A stretch of DNA of 64,000 bases from an uncultured Roseburia sp. (GTDB taxonomy: Bacteria; Bacillota; Clostridia; Lachnospirales; Lachnospiraceae): the NCBI GenBank assembly GCA_910587865.1, contig CAJUNX010000008.1, positions 54,453 through 118,452 on the forward strand, read 5' to 3'. Both the position numbers and the translations under genes were made by a program. The notes beneath the pieces are model-generated. The model saw only the letters and a list, made by a program, of their open reading frames with translations, had not been told where the DNA came from and searched no databases. Positions 8,870-17,555 of the stretch are shown one piece after another; position 1 is the stretch's first letter; the number at the start of each line of letters is the position of its first letter.

Positions 8870-8897
8870 ATTATAAATTGTTTTTGGCAAATGTCAA
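8870..8897 (-). promoter_or_regulatory. Consensus sigma-A promoter for the hydrolase gene
   Basis: On the minus strand TTGACA (8897-8892) and TATAAT (8875-8870) are perfect consensus hexamers separated by 16 bases. The -35 lies within TGTCAATAT, which is inverted at 8939-8947, so the divergent promoters are mirror images. Confidence 0.85.
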
Positions 8898-8907
8898 TAT
8901 ATTGTTA

Positions 8908-8942
8908 GGCTAATAATATATGTTATATTTGGCTAATAATAT
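8908..8942. promoter_or_regulatory. Candidate operators in the divergent promoter region
   Basis: The 12-base sequence GGCTAATAATAT occurs twice as a direct repeat (8908-8919 and 8931-8942), 23 bases apart. Both copies lie between the two mirror-image -35 elements at 8892-8897 and 8942-8947. That is two turns of the helix and the right place for a regulator acting on both promoters; the LacI-type protein encoded 2.5 kb away, or the decayed AraC, is a candidate. The assignment is inferred. Confidence 0.5.
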
Positions 8943-8970
8943 TGACATATTAGGCATCTTCTGTTATGCT
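8942..8970 (+). promoter_or_regulatory. Sigma-A promoter for the DUF4038 glycosidase gene
   Basis: TTGACA at 8942-8947 and TATGCT at 8965-8970 with a 17-base spacer, about 110 bases before the glycosidase start. The -35 overlaps the second GGCTAATAATAT repeat. Confidence 0.75.
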
Positions 8971-9081
8971 CTGTAAACGAGGATGACAGGAAACAACGGA
9001 CAGCACACGATGCGAACTGCTCTTATTCATGAAACAAAAGCCTGCATCATACAAAAGGAATCATATCAGGAGGAATTTAAC

Positions 9082-10716
9082 ATGGCACAGACATTTTCAA
9101 CCGAAGCATGGCGACAGGTGATCATTCCCTATGAGATCGCCGCGGACTACGACAACCCGTTTCTCGACGTCTCGATTCAGGCGGCCTTTACCGGGCCGGA
9201 TGGGCAGACCATCACGAGAGAGGCCTACTGGGACGGTGGGCGCAGCTACAAATTCGCTTTTGCCCCCATCACGGAGGGGATCTGGAGCTGGAAGGTATCG
9301 GCCCCGAAGGAGACCGGGATCAGCGGGGAAACCGGGACGGTCTCCTGCGTGCCCTATACCGGAGATCTCCCCATCTACCGCCACGGTTTTCTCCGTGTAC
9401 ATGAATCCGGGCGTTCTCTCTGCCATGCGGACGGCACACCGTTTTTCTGGCTCGGGGACACCCACTGGGAATTTGCGTACCGGGAGCGCTGGGACGAATC
9501 CAATCACCCGGAAATGGACAGCATGTTCCGCGGCATGGCTGACCGGCGTGTCCGCCAGGGCTTCAATATCTATCAGACCAACCTGCGCAGCGACGCCTGG
9601 CCGGACCGCGGCGGGGAATCCCCTTACTGGAGAAAAGGAGACGCGGGCGAATATCCCAATGTGGCCTTTTATCAGGAAGAACTCGACCGGCGCATGTACT
9701 ATCTCGCCGACCTGGGGCTGGTAAACGCCCTCGGCTTCGGATGGTTTATGTCGGTCTTTTCCGAGGGGATCGCGCACTGGAAAAATACCGCGCGCTATAT
9801 CCTGGCGCGCTACGGAGCGCTTCCCATCGTATGGACCCTCGCCGGGGAGGTCGCGGGCTATGCACCGGAACCGGACCGGACGAATTTTATCAACGCATGG
9901 CGCGAGGTCGCGCTCTGGATCTCCGAACATGACGGATATCGCACCCTGCAGACCGCACACTACGACAACCATCGTCCGTTTTCGGAATATTATTATGACG
10001 AGGACTGGTATGATTTTACCTTAAATCAGGCCGGGCATGGCGATTTTCGGATCAGCGCCCACGATTTTTACAGCTACTGCCAGGCTCACCCGGCAAAACC
10101 CTTTGTCGAAGGTGAATCCATGTACGAATTCTGCTCCACCTTAGAGGAAAGCGGGACGCGGCTGTGCACCGCAGATATGCTGCGCCGGGTAGCATACACG
10201 GCAATCCAGTGCGGCGCCTGCGGCTATACCTACGGTGCGCAGGGGATCTGGGATACGGTCTGGAAAAAAAATGAAATCAGTCCTTCACCGGTCAGCGTCT
10301 TCAACCGCTTCGGCATCACCTGGTACGAGGCCATCGACGGGATCGGAGCCGCGCAGATGGGTTATCTTCGCCGGTTTTATGAGGAGCTGCATTTCGAGGA
10401 GCTGCGGCCGGTGCTGACACCGGGACTCTCGCCCTTCGGCGATTTTGAGGAGCCGGGAGAACACCCCTCCATGCATGACCCCCTGACGCTTGCCGCGCCG
10501 GACGCTGACCGCTTCGTGGTCTACTATAATTCCAACACCCGCGGCGGCTGCCGGATCCGGAATATGCGGGACTGTGCGTACACTGCGCAGTGGTTTAACC
10601 CGCGGACCGCGGAATGGAGTGTCTGCGAGGAGCGCCTGACACCGGAGGACGGCTGCTGGCGTGCGCCGGGCAGGCCGGACGGGGACGACTGGCTTTTGGT
10701 GATAAAAAGCATCTGA
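9082..10716 (+). CDS. DUF5060/DUF4038 glycoside hydrolase (GH140-like)
   Basis: Cytoplasmic glycosidase, 544 aa. An N-terminal beta-sandwich (DUF5060-like, about residues 1-90, with WDGGRSYKFAFAPITEGIWSW) precedes a TIM-barrel DUF4038 catalytic domain (about 95-430: HADGTPFFWLGDTHWEFAYR, QGFNIYQTNLRSDAWP, PIVWTLAGEVAGY, FVEGESMYEF). A small C-terminal domain of the collagen-binding type follows. The barrel glutamates in LAGEVAG and FVEGES are likely catalytic. The ATG at 9082 is chosen because CAGGAGG sits eight bases upstream. The family includes GH140 apiosidases, so a plant pectic side chain is possible. No signal peptide, so it acts on imported oligosaccharides. Confidence 0.85.
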   Translation: MAQTFSTEAWRQVIIPYEIAADYDNPFLDVSIQAAFTGPDGQTITREAYWDGGRSYKFAFAPITEGIWSWKVSAPKETGISGETGTVSCVPYTGDLPIYRHGFLRVHESGRSLCHADGTPFFWLGDTHWEFAYRERWDESNHPEMDSMFRGMADRRVRQGFNIYQTNLRSDAWPDRGGESPYWRKGDAGEYPNVAFYQEELDRRMYYLADLGLVNALGFGWFMSVFSEGIAHWKNTARYILARYGALPIVWTLAGEVAGYAPEPDRTNFINAWREVALWISEHDGYRTLQTAHYDNHRPFSEYYYDEDWYDFTLNQAGHGDFRISAHDFYSYCQAHPAKPFVEGESMYEFCSTLEESGTRLCTADMLRRVAYTAIQCGACGYTYGAQGIWDTVWKKNEISPSPVSVFNRFGITWYEAIDGIGAAQMGYLRRFYEELHFEELRPVLTPGLSPFGDFEEPGEHPSMHDPLTLAAPDADRFVVYYNSNTRGGCRIRNMRDCAYTAQWFNPRTAEWSVCEERLTPEDGCWRAPGRPDGDDWLLVIKSI

Positions 10717-10801
10717 AAAAAGCGATGACTTTTTGGGGATCTCATGCTAAACTAAGGATGGATGCATCTGTGATATATGTCGTTTCAGAAAGGGTGATTT
10801 T

Positions 10802-11092
10802 ATGTACAGGTTAGAACTTAGTTTTGATACAGAAGTACTGGATGCGGATGCTGTCAGGGAAATGTGCAAGAAAACAGACGAAATATTTGAATCAGAAGAT
10901 CTGGACTGTGTTGACTGCCAGCCTGGTAAAAGGATCTATCTGGATAAGGGAAGAAAACAGGACTACGGAAGATTCTGGGCAGCTATTTTTGCATTAAAGG
11001 ATGCTTCATGGCTGGCAGAACACATCAAGGAATGTTTTTGGTATAACGGGACATCGAAAGAAAATCTGATTACAGAATTTCTGAGGAGTTAA
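10802..11092 (+). CDS. Unrecognised 96-aa protein, candidate VapD partner
   Basis: Small acidic protein of no family I recognise, beginning MYRLELSFDTEVLDADAVRE and including DLDCVDCQPGKR. AGAAAGGGTGA precedes the ATG. Its stop is three bases before the VapD-like gene and the GAGGAG site of that gene overlaps its end, so the two are one transcription unit. Base composition is clearly more AT-rich than the flanking sugar genes, suggesting transfer. In known VapXD-type pairs a small antitoxin gene precedes vapD; a similar role here is inferred from position only. Confidence 0.6.
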   Translation: MYRLELSFDTEVLDADAVREMCKKTDEIFESEDLDCVDCQPGKRIYLDKGRKQDYGRFWAAIFALKDASWLAEHIKECFWYNGTSKENLITEFLRS

Positions 11093-11095
11093 AAG

Positions 11096-11404
11096 ATGGA
11101 CAATTCTCTTCGTAAAGGAATTAATTTCGATCTGGATACAGCGGCATTACAGCAACATTACCCGAAAGGGGACTGGCATAATGCTTACTATGACGTACGT
11201 GCTTATTTTGAAAAAACTGGTTTTGAACATATTCAGGGTTCTGGCTATCATTCTGTAAAGCCTATGTCCGAAGCGAAAGCAATGGCGGTCATTTATCGGA
11301 TGACAAAAGAGCTTCCATGGCTGAATTTTTGTGTAAGCATATGCACAATTGCTGATGTACCGGAACTGTTTGACATTTCACATGTCTTTCAGGAGAGAAC
11401 CTGA
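11096..11404 (+). CDS. VapD-like endoribonuclease (Cas2-fold) protein
   Basis: 102-aa protein resembling the VapD family. An N-terminal strand INFDLDTAALQQHYP carries the Asp expected at the Cas2-like active site. It is followed by AYYDVRAYFEKTGFEHIQGS, the family's helix and QGS/T motif, and by the MTKELPWLNFCVSICTIADV strand. Family members are ribosome-independent mRNases that act as toxins. The preceding 96-aa gene is three bases away. The cassette lies between the glycosidase and its LacI regulator and is AT-rich. A few residues longer than the H. pylori type but otherwise complete. Confidence 0.75.
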   Translation: MDNSLRKGINFDLDTAALQQHYPKGDWHNAYYDVRAYFEKTGFEHIQGSGYHSVKPMSEAKAMAVIYRMTKELPWLNFCVSICTIADVPELFDISHVFQERT

Positions 11405-11444
11405 ATACAGCCTGAACTGTTTATAATATGGAAGGGACAGACAC

Positions 11445-12518
11445 ATGGGAACGATTTCGATGAAAGAGCTGGCCGATTCCCTCGGCGTGAGCACCGCCTC
11501 CGTCTCCGTCGCCCTGCGGGGCAAACCAGGAATCTCGGAGGAGACCAGGAGCCGGATTCTCGCGGAGGCAAAACGGTGCGGATATGATATGAAGCGCCTG
11601 CGCGCAAATGAATCAAAGGGCGTGATCGCGCTGCTGGATTATACCTACGATCGTAATTTTGGTTCCGAAAAGGATTCGCATCTGCTCTATTCCCAGTTTA
11701 CCGAGGCGGCGTGCCAGGCGATCCGTCAGAACGGCTACACGCCACTCGGTCCTCTCGCCGTTGACGATGTCTCTGATGTTCTCCCGACAGATGTAAGCGG
11801 TTTTCTCTGCCTGGGCGGAGGCTTATACTCTGCCCTGACGGAACTGCCATTCGAAGAAAACGTTCCTTTTGTCATCGCCGGGAACGCCCTTTCCCATCTG
11901 CCGGTCACAACGGTCACCCACGACAACATTTACGGGATTCATGAGGCGGCTGTGCACCTGAAATCCCTTGGGCACACGCGGATTGGATTTGTGCGCATCC
12001 TTCCGGGCGGAATCGGGCAGGAGCGTCTCGACGCCTTTTATCTCGCCCTAAAAGACCTTGGCCTGACTGCCGCCGCTGTGGTGGATGCCTCCCCCGAAGA
12101 TGCCTCCTTCACTGGCTGCGAGGCGGATGTGGATATTCTGATCGACCGGCTGTCCGCCCGGATCGGACCGGGACCGCTGCAGGCAACCGCTTATCTCTGC
12201 GACAACGATCTGGCAGCAGCGGCTTTTATGCGCATCCTGCGGGACCTTGGAAAGAAGCCGGGGGAGGAGATCGCCGTCATCGGGTTTGACGATCAGCCCT
12301 TTGCCGCGCTCTTAGAACCGCCTCTGACCAGCATTCGGACGTACGAATCCGAGCTGGCCGCCGTGTGCGTGGATCAGCTGATCTACTCCATCACGCATCC
12401 AGACACGCCCGCGCGCCACATCCGGATCGCTACAAAGCTTTATTGCAGGGAAAGCACGCTGCTCTCCGCCTCAGACTTTGGCGCCACGAAGCGTGCCGCT
12501 CCCTCTGGTGTTTCCTAA
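11445..12518 (+). CDS. LacI-family transcriptional regulator
   Basis: DNA-binding repressor, 357 aa. The N-terminal LacI helix-turn-helix is unmistakable (MKELADSLGVSTASVSVALR, residues about 6-25), with the GISEETRSRILAEAKRCGY hinge region. The periplasmic-binding-like sensor domain has HDNIYGIHEAAVHLKSLGHTRIGFV and EIAVIGFDDQPFAALLEPPLTSI. It lies downstream of and in the same direction as the DUF4038 glycosidase, and probably controls the divergent glycosidase/hydrolase promoters. The inducer is unknown. Confidence 0.92.
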   Translation: MGTISMKELADSLGVSTASVSVALRGKPGISEETRSRILAEAKRCGYDMKRLRANESKGVIALLDYTYDRNFGSEKDSHLLYSQFTEAACQAIRQNGYTPLGPLAVDDVSDVLPTDVSGFLCLGGGLYSALTELPFEENVPFVIAGNALSHLPVTTVTHDNIYGIHEAAVHLKSLGHTRIGFVRILPGGIGQERLDAFYLALKDLGLTAAAVVDASPEDASFTGCEADVDILIDRLSARIGPGPLQATAYLCDNDLAAAAFMRILRDLGKKPGEEIAVIGFDDQPFAALLEPPLTSIRTYESELAAVCVDQLIYSITHPDTPARHIRIATKLYCRESTLLSASDFGATKRAAPSGVS

Positions 12519-12566
12519 AACGGCAGCGCGCACCGCGCGCGAATAATCCGGGTACGGCAGGATGCG

Positions 12567-13223
12567 CTATGCCCCTCGATGATACCAGAACGGCAGAGTC
12601 ATCCCCCCGGGAATCCTCTCCCGAAGCAGAATCCCCAGCGCGATAAGCACGATAGCGGTCAGAAGAAAACAACCCCGATGCGCCGGCTGATTGCGCATCA
12701 GCGGAAACAGCCCGAGCCAGCCGAGCTTTCCGGCAATCCCGATATTTCCCATATAATATAGAAGAGACACCATATATCCGATCACCGGCTGGTTTGTCAC
12801 CGCACCGGCAAAAAAGCCGGTCGCGCCGAGAAACAGCGCCTCGGAATACGCTGCGGAAAACAGGCTGCCCGCGTCAAATTCACTGCCGCCGCAATGTAAG
12901 CGCAGCAGAAAGATTCCCATCGTCACGGCGAGCACCGGCACCGCCAGAAACAGGCGCCCGAGATAAAGCCGCCACATCGGCGTCACTTTTGTCCGCTTCA
13001 GTTCCCAGATCTGCTGATCCGTCTCCGGAGCAAACAGCGGCGTCAGCAGCAGTATCCCGGCCAGGGCGGCATACATTTCCATCACCTGCGCCGACGCTCC
13101 CGCGTCCAGATTGCGGAAGCTTATGATCGCGCCGGATACGGCGATGAGCAAAGCGGTAATCCCAAGATGCGGCAGATAGTGATGTCTCACAAAGCTAATC
13201 ATGAGTTTTGCGTATTTTTCCAC
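12567..13223 (-). CDS. ABC transporter membrane protein (second permease)
   Basis: Polytopic membrane protein, 218 aa, with about six hydrophobic segments (HLGITALLIAVSGAIISF, YAALAGILLLTPLFAP, LFLAVPVLAVTMGIFLL and others) and ELKRTKVTPMWRLYLGRL between segments, as seen in ABC-2-type permeases. A GTG start at 13223 follows GAGGGGTGA. It overlaps the preceding permease gene by 29 bases. It is the last gene of an operon with an ATPase and a two-component system upstream. Substrate unknown; such sets often handle antimicrobial peptides. Confidence 0.7.
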   Translation of the reverse strand: MEKYAKLMISFVRHHYLPHLGITALLIAVSGAIISFRNLDAGASAQVMEMYAALAGILLLTPLFAPETDQQIWELKRTKVTPMWRLYLGRLFLAVPVLAVTMGIFLLRLHCGGSEFDAGSLFSAAYSEALFLGATGFFAGAVTNQPVIGYMVSLLYYMGNIGIAGKLGWLGLFPLMRNQPAHRGCFLLTAIVLIALGILLRERIPGGMTLPFWYHRGA

Positions 13224-14433
13224 GCGTCGTCACCCCTCTTTTTCTCTCATAAATACAAATCGCAAGTATCACAAGCGCCACAGAAAGCACCGTATAACAG
13301 ACGCGATTTAAAAGCAGCTGCGGCAGTTCCTGTGAAAAACGGTCATACCCGCCAAACTCGTTCCAGCGCGGAATCAGCTTAAAGCCAAAGTCCCCGGTGA
13401 GCGTCCTCGCCATGATCAGGGATCCGTACGCCCATACTGCCTGCACCAGGATCGCAAGAATGCTGTCCGTCAGCTCCGTCAGCACAAAGGCCACCGCAGT
13501 TGCCAGCAGAATCAGCGGAAGCAGCCACACAACGGAATAGGTGAGAAACGCCGTCTGATCCGGTGTGACCCCAATCTCCGCCGCCTTATAGCTGCACGGC
13601 ATCTGCATCAGAAACGCGCAGACAGCTACCGGCACAAACATCAGTATGACACTCGCCGCATATCTCGTCACGATCAGCGCAGCTCCCGAAATGCGTTTTG
13701 CACAGATGACCTCCGCCGCTTTTGCGCGCCGGTCGCGCAGGCAGACGGACACTCCCACAAAGACGGGAAGTATCGCCAGGAGAATGCCCCCGTAATCACA
13801 GAACAGACGCATACCGGCCCGGGTGATCCGGTCCTTTTCGCACAGATCCTGATACTCCTGTTTCGCATCCTCATATGTGAGTTCTTTTATCGCCTCCGAC
13901 CGGTAATTTCCGTCATACGTGCAGCCTCTCCCGATCACCTTTGTGACCCGTCCCATCTGCGCCTCAAATTCCTCATAGGTATAATCCGCCCTCAGCGGAA
14001 GATGCCAGTCAAGCTGGCGCTCCAGATATTCGTCATATGTCGACGCCTCTCCCGCGCTCTGCCAATAGTCTGTATACAGGCGGCAGAGCACGTCAAAGTT
14101 CCTGCCGCAGGCCTGCTCCACCTCAGCTTTCATCTGTGCAAGCTCTGTCTCGTCTAAGGTGACGACCTTGATAAAACCGAACGGATACGTGTCAAAATGG
14201 TTCCGGTACGTCTCCTCAAACAGAGATTCGATCGCCCCCTCCATGATGTCATGCGGATCCGTGCTGTGACCGGATCCGTAAAAGTCCTGTCCCGGCTGCG
14301 GCTCGCTCAGTGATCCGACCGACTCCATGTCACCGATCTGACTTGTGATAAACAGTACGAATATCACGAGATAAATATAATAAACCAGGCTTCTTAACAC
14401 CTGTCTGCACTCTTTCAAAAACAATGCCGTCAT
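13195..14433 (-). CDS. ABC-2-type transporter permease
   Basis: Membrane protein of 412 aa. One N-terminal helix (LVYYIYLVIFVLFIT, about 15-30) is followed by a large non-cytoplasmic domain of some 190 residues, then five or six helices (GGILLAILPVFVGVSVCL, AASVILMFVPVAVCAFLM, FLTYSVVWLLPLILLA and others). Its ATG overlaps the stop of the ATPase gene (ATGA), so it is translationally coupled. The large external loop is typical of permeases from peptide-sensing or peptide-exporting ABC systems. Exact substrate is not evident. Confidence 0.8.
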   Translation of the reverse strand: MTALFLKECRQVLRSLVYYIYLVIFVLFITSQIGDMESVGSLSEPQPGQDFYGSGHSTDPHDIMEGAIESLFEETYRNHFDTYPFGFIKVVTLDETELAQMKAEVEQACGRNFDVLCRLYTDYWQSAGEASTYDEYLERQLDWHLPLRADYTYEEFEAQMGRVTKVIGRGCTYDGNYRSEAIKELTYEDAKQEYQDLCEKDRITRAGMRLFCDYGGILLAILPVFVGVSVCLRDRRAKAAEVICAKRISGAALIVTRYAASVILMFVPVAVCAFLMQMPCSYKAAEIGVTPDQTAFLTYSVVWLLPLILLATAVAFVLTELTDSILAILVQAVWAYGSLIMARTLTGDFGFKLIPRWNEFGGYDRFSQELPQLLLNRVCYTVLSVALVILAICIYERKRGVTTRGKIRKTHD

Positions 14434-15311
14434 CTCCGCTCACCTCCTTTGTGGTGCATCAGAAACAGATAGGCATCCTCCACATCCGCGCCGCAGGGTT
14501 TTGCATCCGGAAGCGGCCGTGTATCCGCAACGATTTTCACATTTGCAATACTGCCCGTATTTAAGATTCCGGTCACAAGAAACTGCTCCTGCAGTAAGCC
14601 GAGCTCGCGCACGGAAACCTCCGCCGCATACACCCTGCCCTCGACCCGGCGAAGCAGCTCCGTCACTGTCCCGCGGAAAATCACCCTCCCCTCATCAAGA
14701 ATCGCGATCTGTTCGCATGTCGCCTCGATATCGCCCACGATATGTGTCGAGAGCAGCACAATCCGGTCGTTGGCGATCTCGCAGAGCAGATTGCGGAAAC
14801 GCACGCGCTCCTCCGGGTCAAGTCCTGCGGTCGGCTCATCCACGATAATCACCTTCGGATCGTGAATGATCGCCTGGGCGATTCCAAGTCTCCGCTTCAT
14901 TCCGCCCGACATTGCCCGCACCTTTAAATGCCGCTGCTCTGTCAGGTTCACCCTCTCCAACAGCTCTGGTACGCGTTTTTTTCGCTCCGAACGCGTCATA
15001 CCGGAAAGCACTGCCAGATAATCAAGCGCCTCGGCAGCGGACATGGAACCGTACATGGAAAAATCCTGCGGCAGATATCCGGTTATATTCCGTACCTTCC
15101 GGCTCTCCTCCACCGGAATGCCGCATATTTTTACCTCGCCCTTCGTCTTCTGAAGCAGCGTAGACAGCACCTTCATCAGTGTCGTCTTTCCCGCACCATT
15201 CGGACCGAGCAGCCCGAACATTCCTTTTTCAATGGTAAGCGTTACATCTGACAGTGCATGTTTTGCCCCAAAGTCTTTTGACAGATGGCTGATTTCAATC
15301 TGCGTTGTCAT
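14430..15311 (-). CDS. ABC transporter ATP-binding protein
   Basis: Energy-coupling ATPase of the adjacent two permeases, 293 aa from the ATG giving MTTQIEISHLSKDFGAKH; GGAGGGAAGAC precedes this start. Walker A GLLGPNGAGKTTLMK, Q-loop LPQDFSMYGS, signature MSGGMKRRLGIAQ, Walker B KVIIVDEPTAGLDPE and the switch His in LLSTHIVGDIEA are all present. A C-terminal extension of about 80 residues resembles ABC-2 exporter ATPases. The genes read ATPase-permease-permease with coupled starts; the histidine kinase/regulator pair upstream on the same strand likely controls the set. Confidence 0.92.
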   Translation of the reverse strand: MTTQIEISHLSKDFGAKHALSDVTLTIEKGMFGLLGPNGAGKTTLMKVLSTLLQKTKGEVKICGIPVEESRKVRNITGYLPQDFSMYGSMSAAEALDYLAVLSGMTRSERKKRVPELLERVNLTEQRHLKVRAMSGGMKRRLGIAQAIIHDPKVIIVDEPTAGLDPEERVRFRNLLCEIANDRIVLLSTHIVGDIEATCEQIAILDEGRVIFRGTVTELLRRVEGRVYAAEVSVRELGLLQEQFLVTGILNTGSIANVKIVADTRPLPDAKPCGADVEDAYLFLMHHKGGERR

Positions 15312-15433
15312 GTCTTCCCTCCTGCTTTTTCTGGTTGATCCTAACGTCCCGGCATCAGAACCGGGCACACTTACAGCATAAACGGAAAACATCTATAAAC
15401 CATCTACATTTTCCAAAGAAACAGCAAAATCTT

Positions 15434-16636
15434 TCAAAAAGATTGTCTGGCGCCCACCGTAAATGACGCGCAGGCGATCGCGCCGCCCGCGAGACTGTTT
15501 GTCAGCGCGAGTGATCCGCCGTGTTTTTCGCAGAGCATCCGGCTGATGGTAAGACCGATGCCAAACCGGCCGCCCTTCTTTTTTTCCTCACTGAAATATG
15601 CTTTTGTCCCGTCCCGCAGCGCCCTCGCGGAATAGCCCGGTCCGTCGTCCCACACAAAGATGCGCAGCACATTCCCCTCCTGCAGGATCTCAATCAGAAT
15701 CCGCTCTTTCGCATAACGAGCGGCGTTTGTAAGCAGATTTTCGACCGTTTCCTCCACAATCTGCACATCCAAAAGCAGCTCCGCAGAAAGTCCGAAGGCA
15801 TGGATCTCACAGGAGAGCCCCTGCTGCCCGGCAATCTCTTTTGCCGATCCGCCGATGCGGTCCACCAGGCTGGCTGATTTCACCCGTGCCAGTATAATCT
15901 CCCGCTCCTCCTGCCGCCGGATGCACGACATCGTCTCGGTAAACCGCAGAAGCCGGTCTTCCTGATACAACATCGCGTCAAGCCGGTCCGCGATCATCTC
16001 CTCCGTGAGGCGTCCCCCCGGCAGATATCTCTGCAGGAATTCGGTATAGCCCCGGATCACGGTCAGCGGCGTGCGAATATCGTGGGCAAAGGCGGCATTG
16101 ATCTGCCGCTGCGTCTCCTCACTTAACCACCTGCGGCTCTTCTCCTCCGACAGCATTCTGCGCAGTGTCTCCACGCCCGCGCAGATCTCGCCCATATCGT
16201 CCCCGCTCTCATAAGAAATCTCCCGGCTCAGATCCCCGGCTGCAATCGCGCCAACGCTCTCTCTTATGATGCGCCCCGGCACCCCGACCTTTTTTCTCGG
16301 AAACAGCCAGCAGACAATCAGGGAGGCAATCATCAGATACGCCGGCAGACTATATCTGTAGATCATAATGACAGCATAGGAAACCCCGGACACCCCGTCC
16401 GACAGCAGAATCCTGTCGAGCATCCCCTCCCGCACATATCCGTCATTCCCTAAGACCGTATTCTCCAAAAGAACATTCAACCATCCCAGACAAAGATTTC
16501 TCGTAAACAGCCACAATGTCAGCGCACAGACCATCCCGCAGAGCATATAGCAGAGCAGGCTTTTCGTGAGAGACAGGTTGCCGATCCGCCGTCTGATCCG
16601 TTCTGTTTTATCTTCCAGCCATTCTAACCAATCCAT
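15434..16636 (-). CDS. Membrane sensor histidine kinase
   Basis: Sensor kinase, about 400 aa. Two membrane helices (near residues 25-48 and 90-115) flank a short extracellular loop. A HAMP-like linker and a HisKA domain follow, with the phospho-accepting His in NAAFAHDIRTPLTVIRGY. The HATPase domain has the N box (ETVENLLTNAARYA) and G boxes (WDDGPGYS, GRFGIGLTISRML). The start at 16636 is preferred: it lies ten bases after GGGGAG and overlaps the response-regulator stop by 13 bases; an alternative start is 16669. It is paired with the OmpR-type regulator and followed by an ABC exporter. Confidence 0.9.
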   Translation of the reverse strand: MDWLEWLEDKTERIRRRIGNLSLTKSLLCYMLCGMVCALTLWLFTRNLCLGWLNVLLENTVLGNDGYVREGMLDRILLSDGVSGVSYAVIMIYRYSLPAYLMIASLIVCWLFPRKKVGVPGRIIRESVGAIAAGDLSREISYESGDDMGEICAGVETLRRMLSEEKSRRWLSEETQRQINAAFAHDIRTPLTVIRGYTEFLQRYLPGGRLTEEMIADRLDAMLYQEDRLLRFTETMSCIRRQEEREIILARVKSASLVDRIGGSAKEIAGQQGLSCEIHAFGLSAELLLDVQIVEETVENLLTNAARYAKERILIEILQEGNVLRIFVWDDGPGYSARALRDGTKAYFSEEKKKGGRFGIGLTISRMLCEKHGGSLALTNSLAGGAIACASFTVGARQSF

Positions 16637-17409
16637 CGGTAACCCACTCCCCATACGGTTTCGATCCACTGTTTCCCGTCCGTTTCCCCAAGCTTTTTGC
16701 GGATGCGCCGGATATGCTCTGTCACAATCCCCGCGTCGCCGGTGCCGTCATAGCCGCGCACGCGCTCATAAATCTGTTCCCGTCCGAACACCTTCCCGCG
16801 ATTGACGTACAGCAGCTCCGCGATCCGGTACTCCGTTCTCGTCAGACCGATGTCTCTTCCGTCCCGCAGGATCCGGCAGCCCGGGAAATCAATGATGAGT
16901 CCGGATACCGCCGGTTCGCAGCCGGCTGCCGGAGCGCTGTGCTTTGCGGACTCCCGCCCGGCTGCCGGCTGCCTGTCCCTGGCATGCCCGCTAAAACCGG
17001 CTTCGCCCGTTTTCGTATTGTCATCACGCTGTCCCGGCTGCCGCGTCATGCGTTCTTCCCGGCGGAAATGCGCCTCCACACGTGCAAGCAGCTCCTCCAT
17101 CCCGAAGGGCTTTACGATATAGTCGTCCCCTCCCAGCCGAAGCCCCTGTACCCGGTCCGCCTCATCCGCTCTCGCCGTGAGAAAGAGAATCGGCGCGCTG
17201 ACGTAATCCCGGATCGCCCGACACACCTGATACCCGTCCATATCCGGCAGGTTTATATCCAAAAGAATCAGATCCGGCAGACTGCCCAGCGCCGCAAACA
17301 CCTCCATCCCGTTTTCCGCCGTAATCGTCTCATAGCCCTCGAGCTCTAACGCATCCTTCAGCAGCTGCCTGATATCCGCCTCGTCGTCCACAATCAGAAT
17401 TTTTTTCAA
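16624..17409 (-). CDS. OmpR-family response regulator with long linker
   Basis: Response regulator, 261 aa. The receiver domain (1-118) has the DDE acid pocket, the phospho-acceptor in LILLDINLPDMDGYQV, and the K of GDDYIVKPFGMEE. The winged-helix domain (about 165-261) has GLTRTEYRIAELLYVNRGKV, DAGIVTEHIRRIRKKL and WGVGYRW. The two are joined by about 48 residues of low-complexity, Ala/Gly/Arg/Gln-rich sequence (about 120-167), far longer than the usual 10-15. It is encoded just ahead of the histidine kinase. The long linker is one of several repetitive in-frame insertions in this window. Confidence 0.93.
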   Translation of the reverse strand: MKKILIVDDEADIRQLLKDALELEGYETITAENGMEVFAALGSLPDLILLDINLPDMDGYQVCRAIRDYVSAPILFLTARADEADRVQGLRLGGDDYIVKPFGMEELLARVEAHFRREERMTRQPGQRDDNTKTGEAGFSGHARDRQPAAGRESAKHSAPAAGCEPAVSGLIIDFPGCRILRDGRDIGLTRTEYRIAELLYVNRGKVFGREQIYERVRGYDGTGDAGIVTEHIRRIRKKLGETDGKQWIETVWGVGYRWIG

Positions 17410-17555
17410 AACCGTCCTCCGTCCATCCTTTTCTGATTCTATTTACCCACACACAGGCCGCCGCGTCAATCGTTAAAATTGCCCTTTTCAGAATTTTTCC
17501 CCAAAAAACAGACATACTATCAGAGAACATCAATCTGCGCAAATGGAGGAACAGT

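Noticed and set aside
9097..9972. 291-codon minus-strand ORF inside the DUF4038 glycosidase gene
   Set aside because: Antisense to a well-supported gene, composition follows the third-codon bias of the real frame, no known domain.
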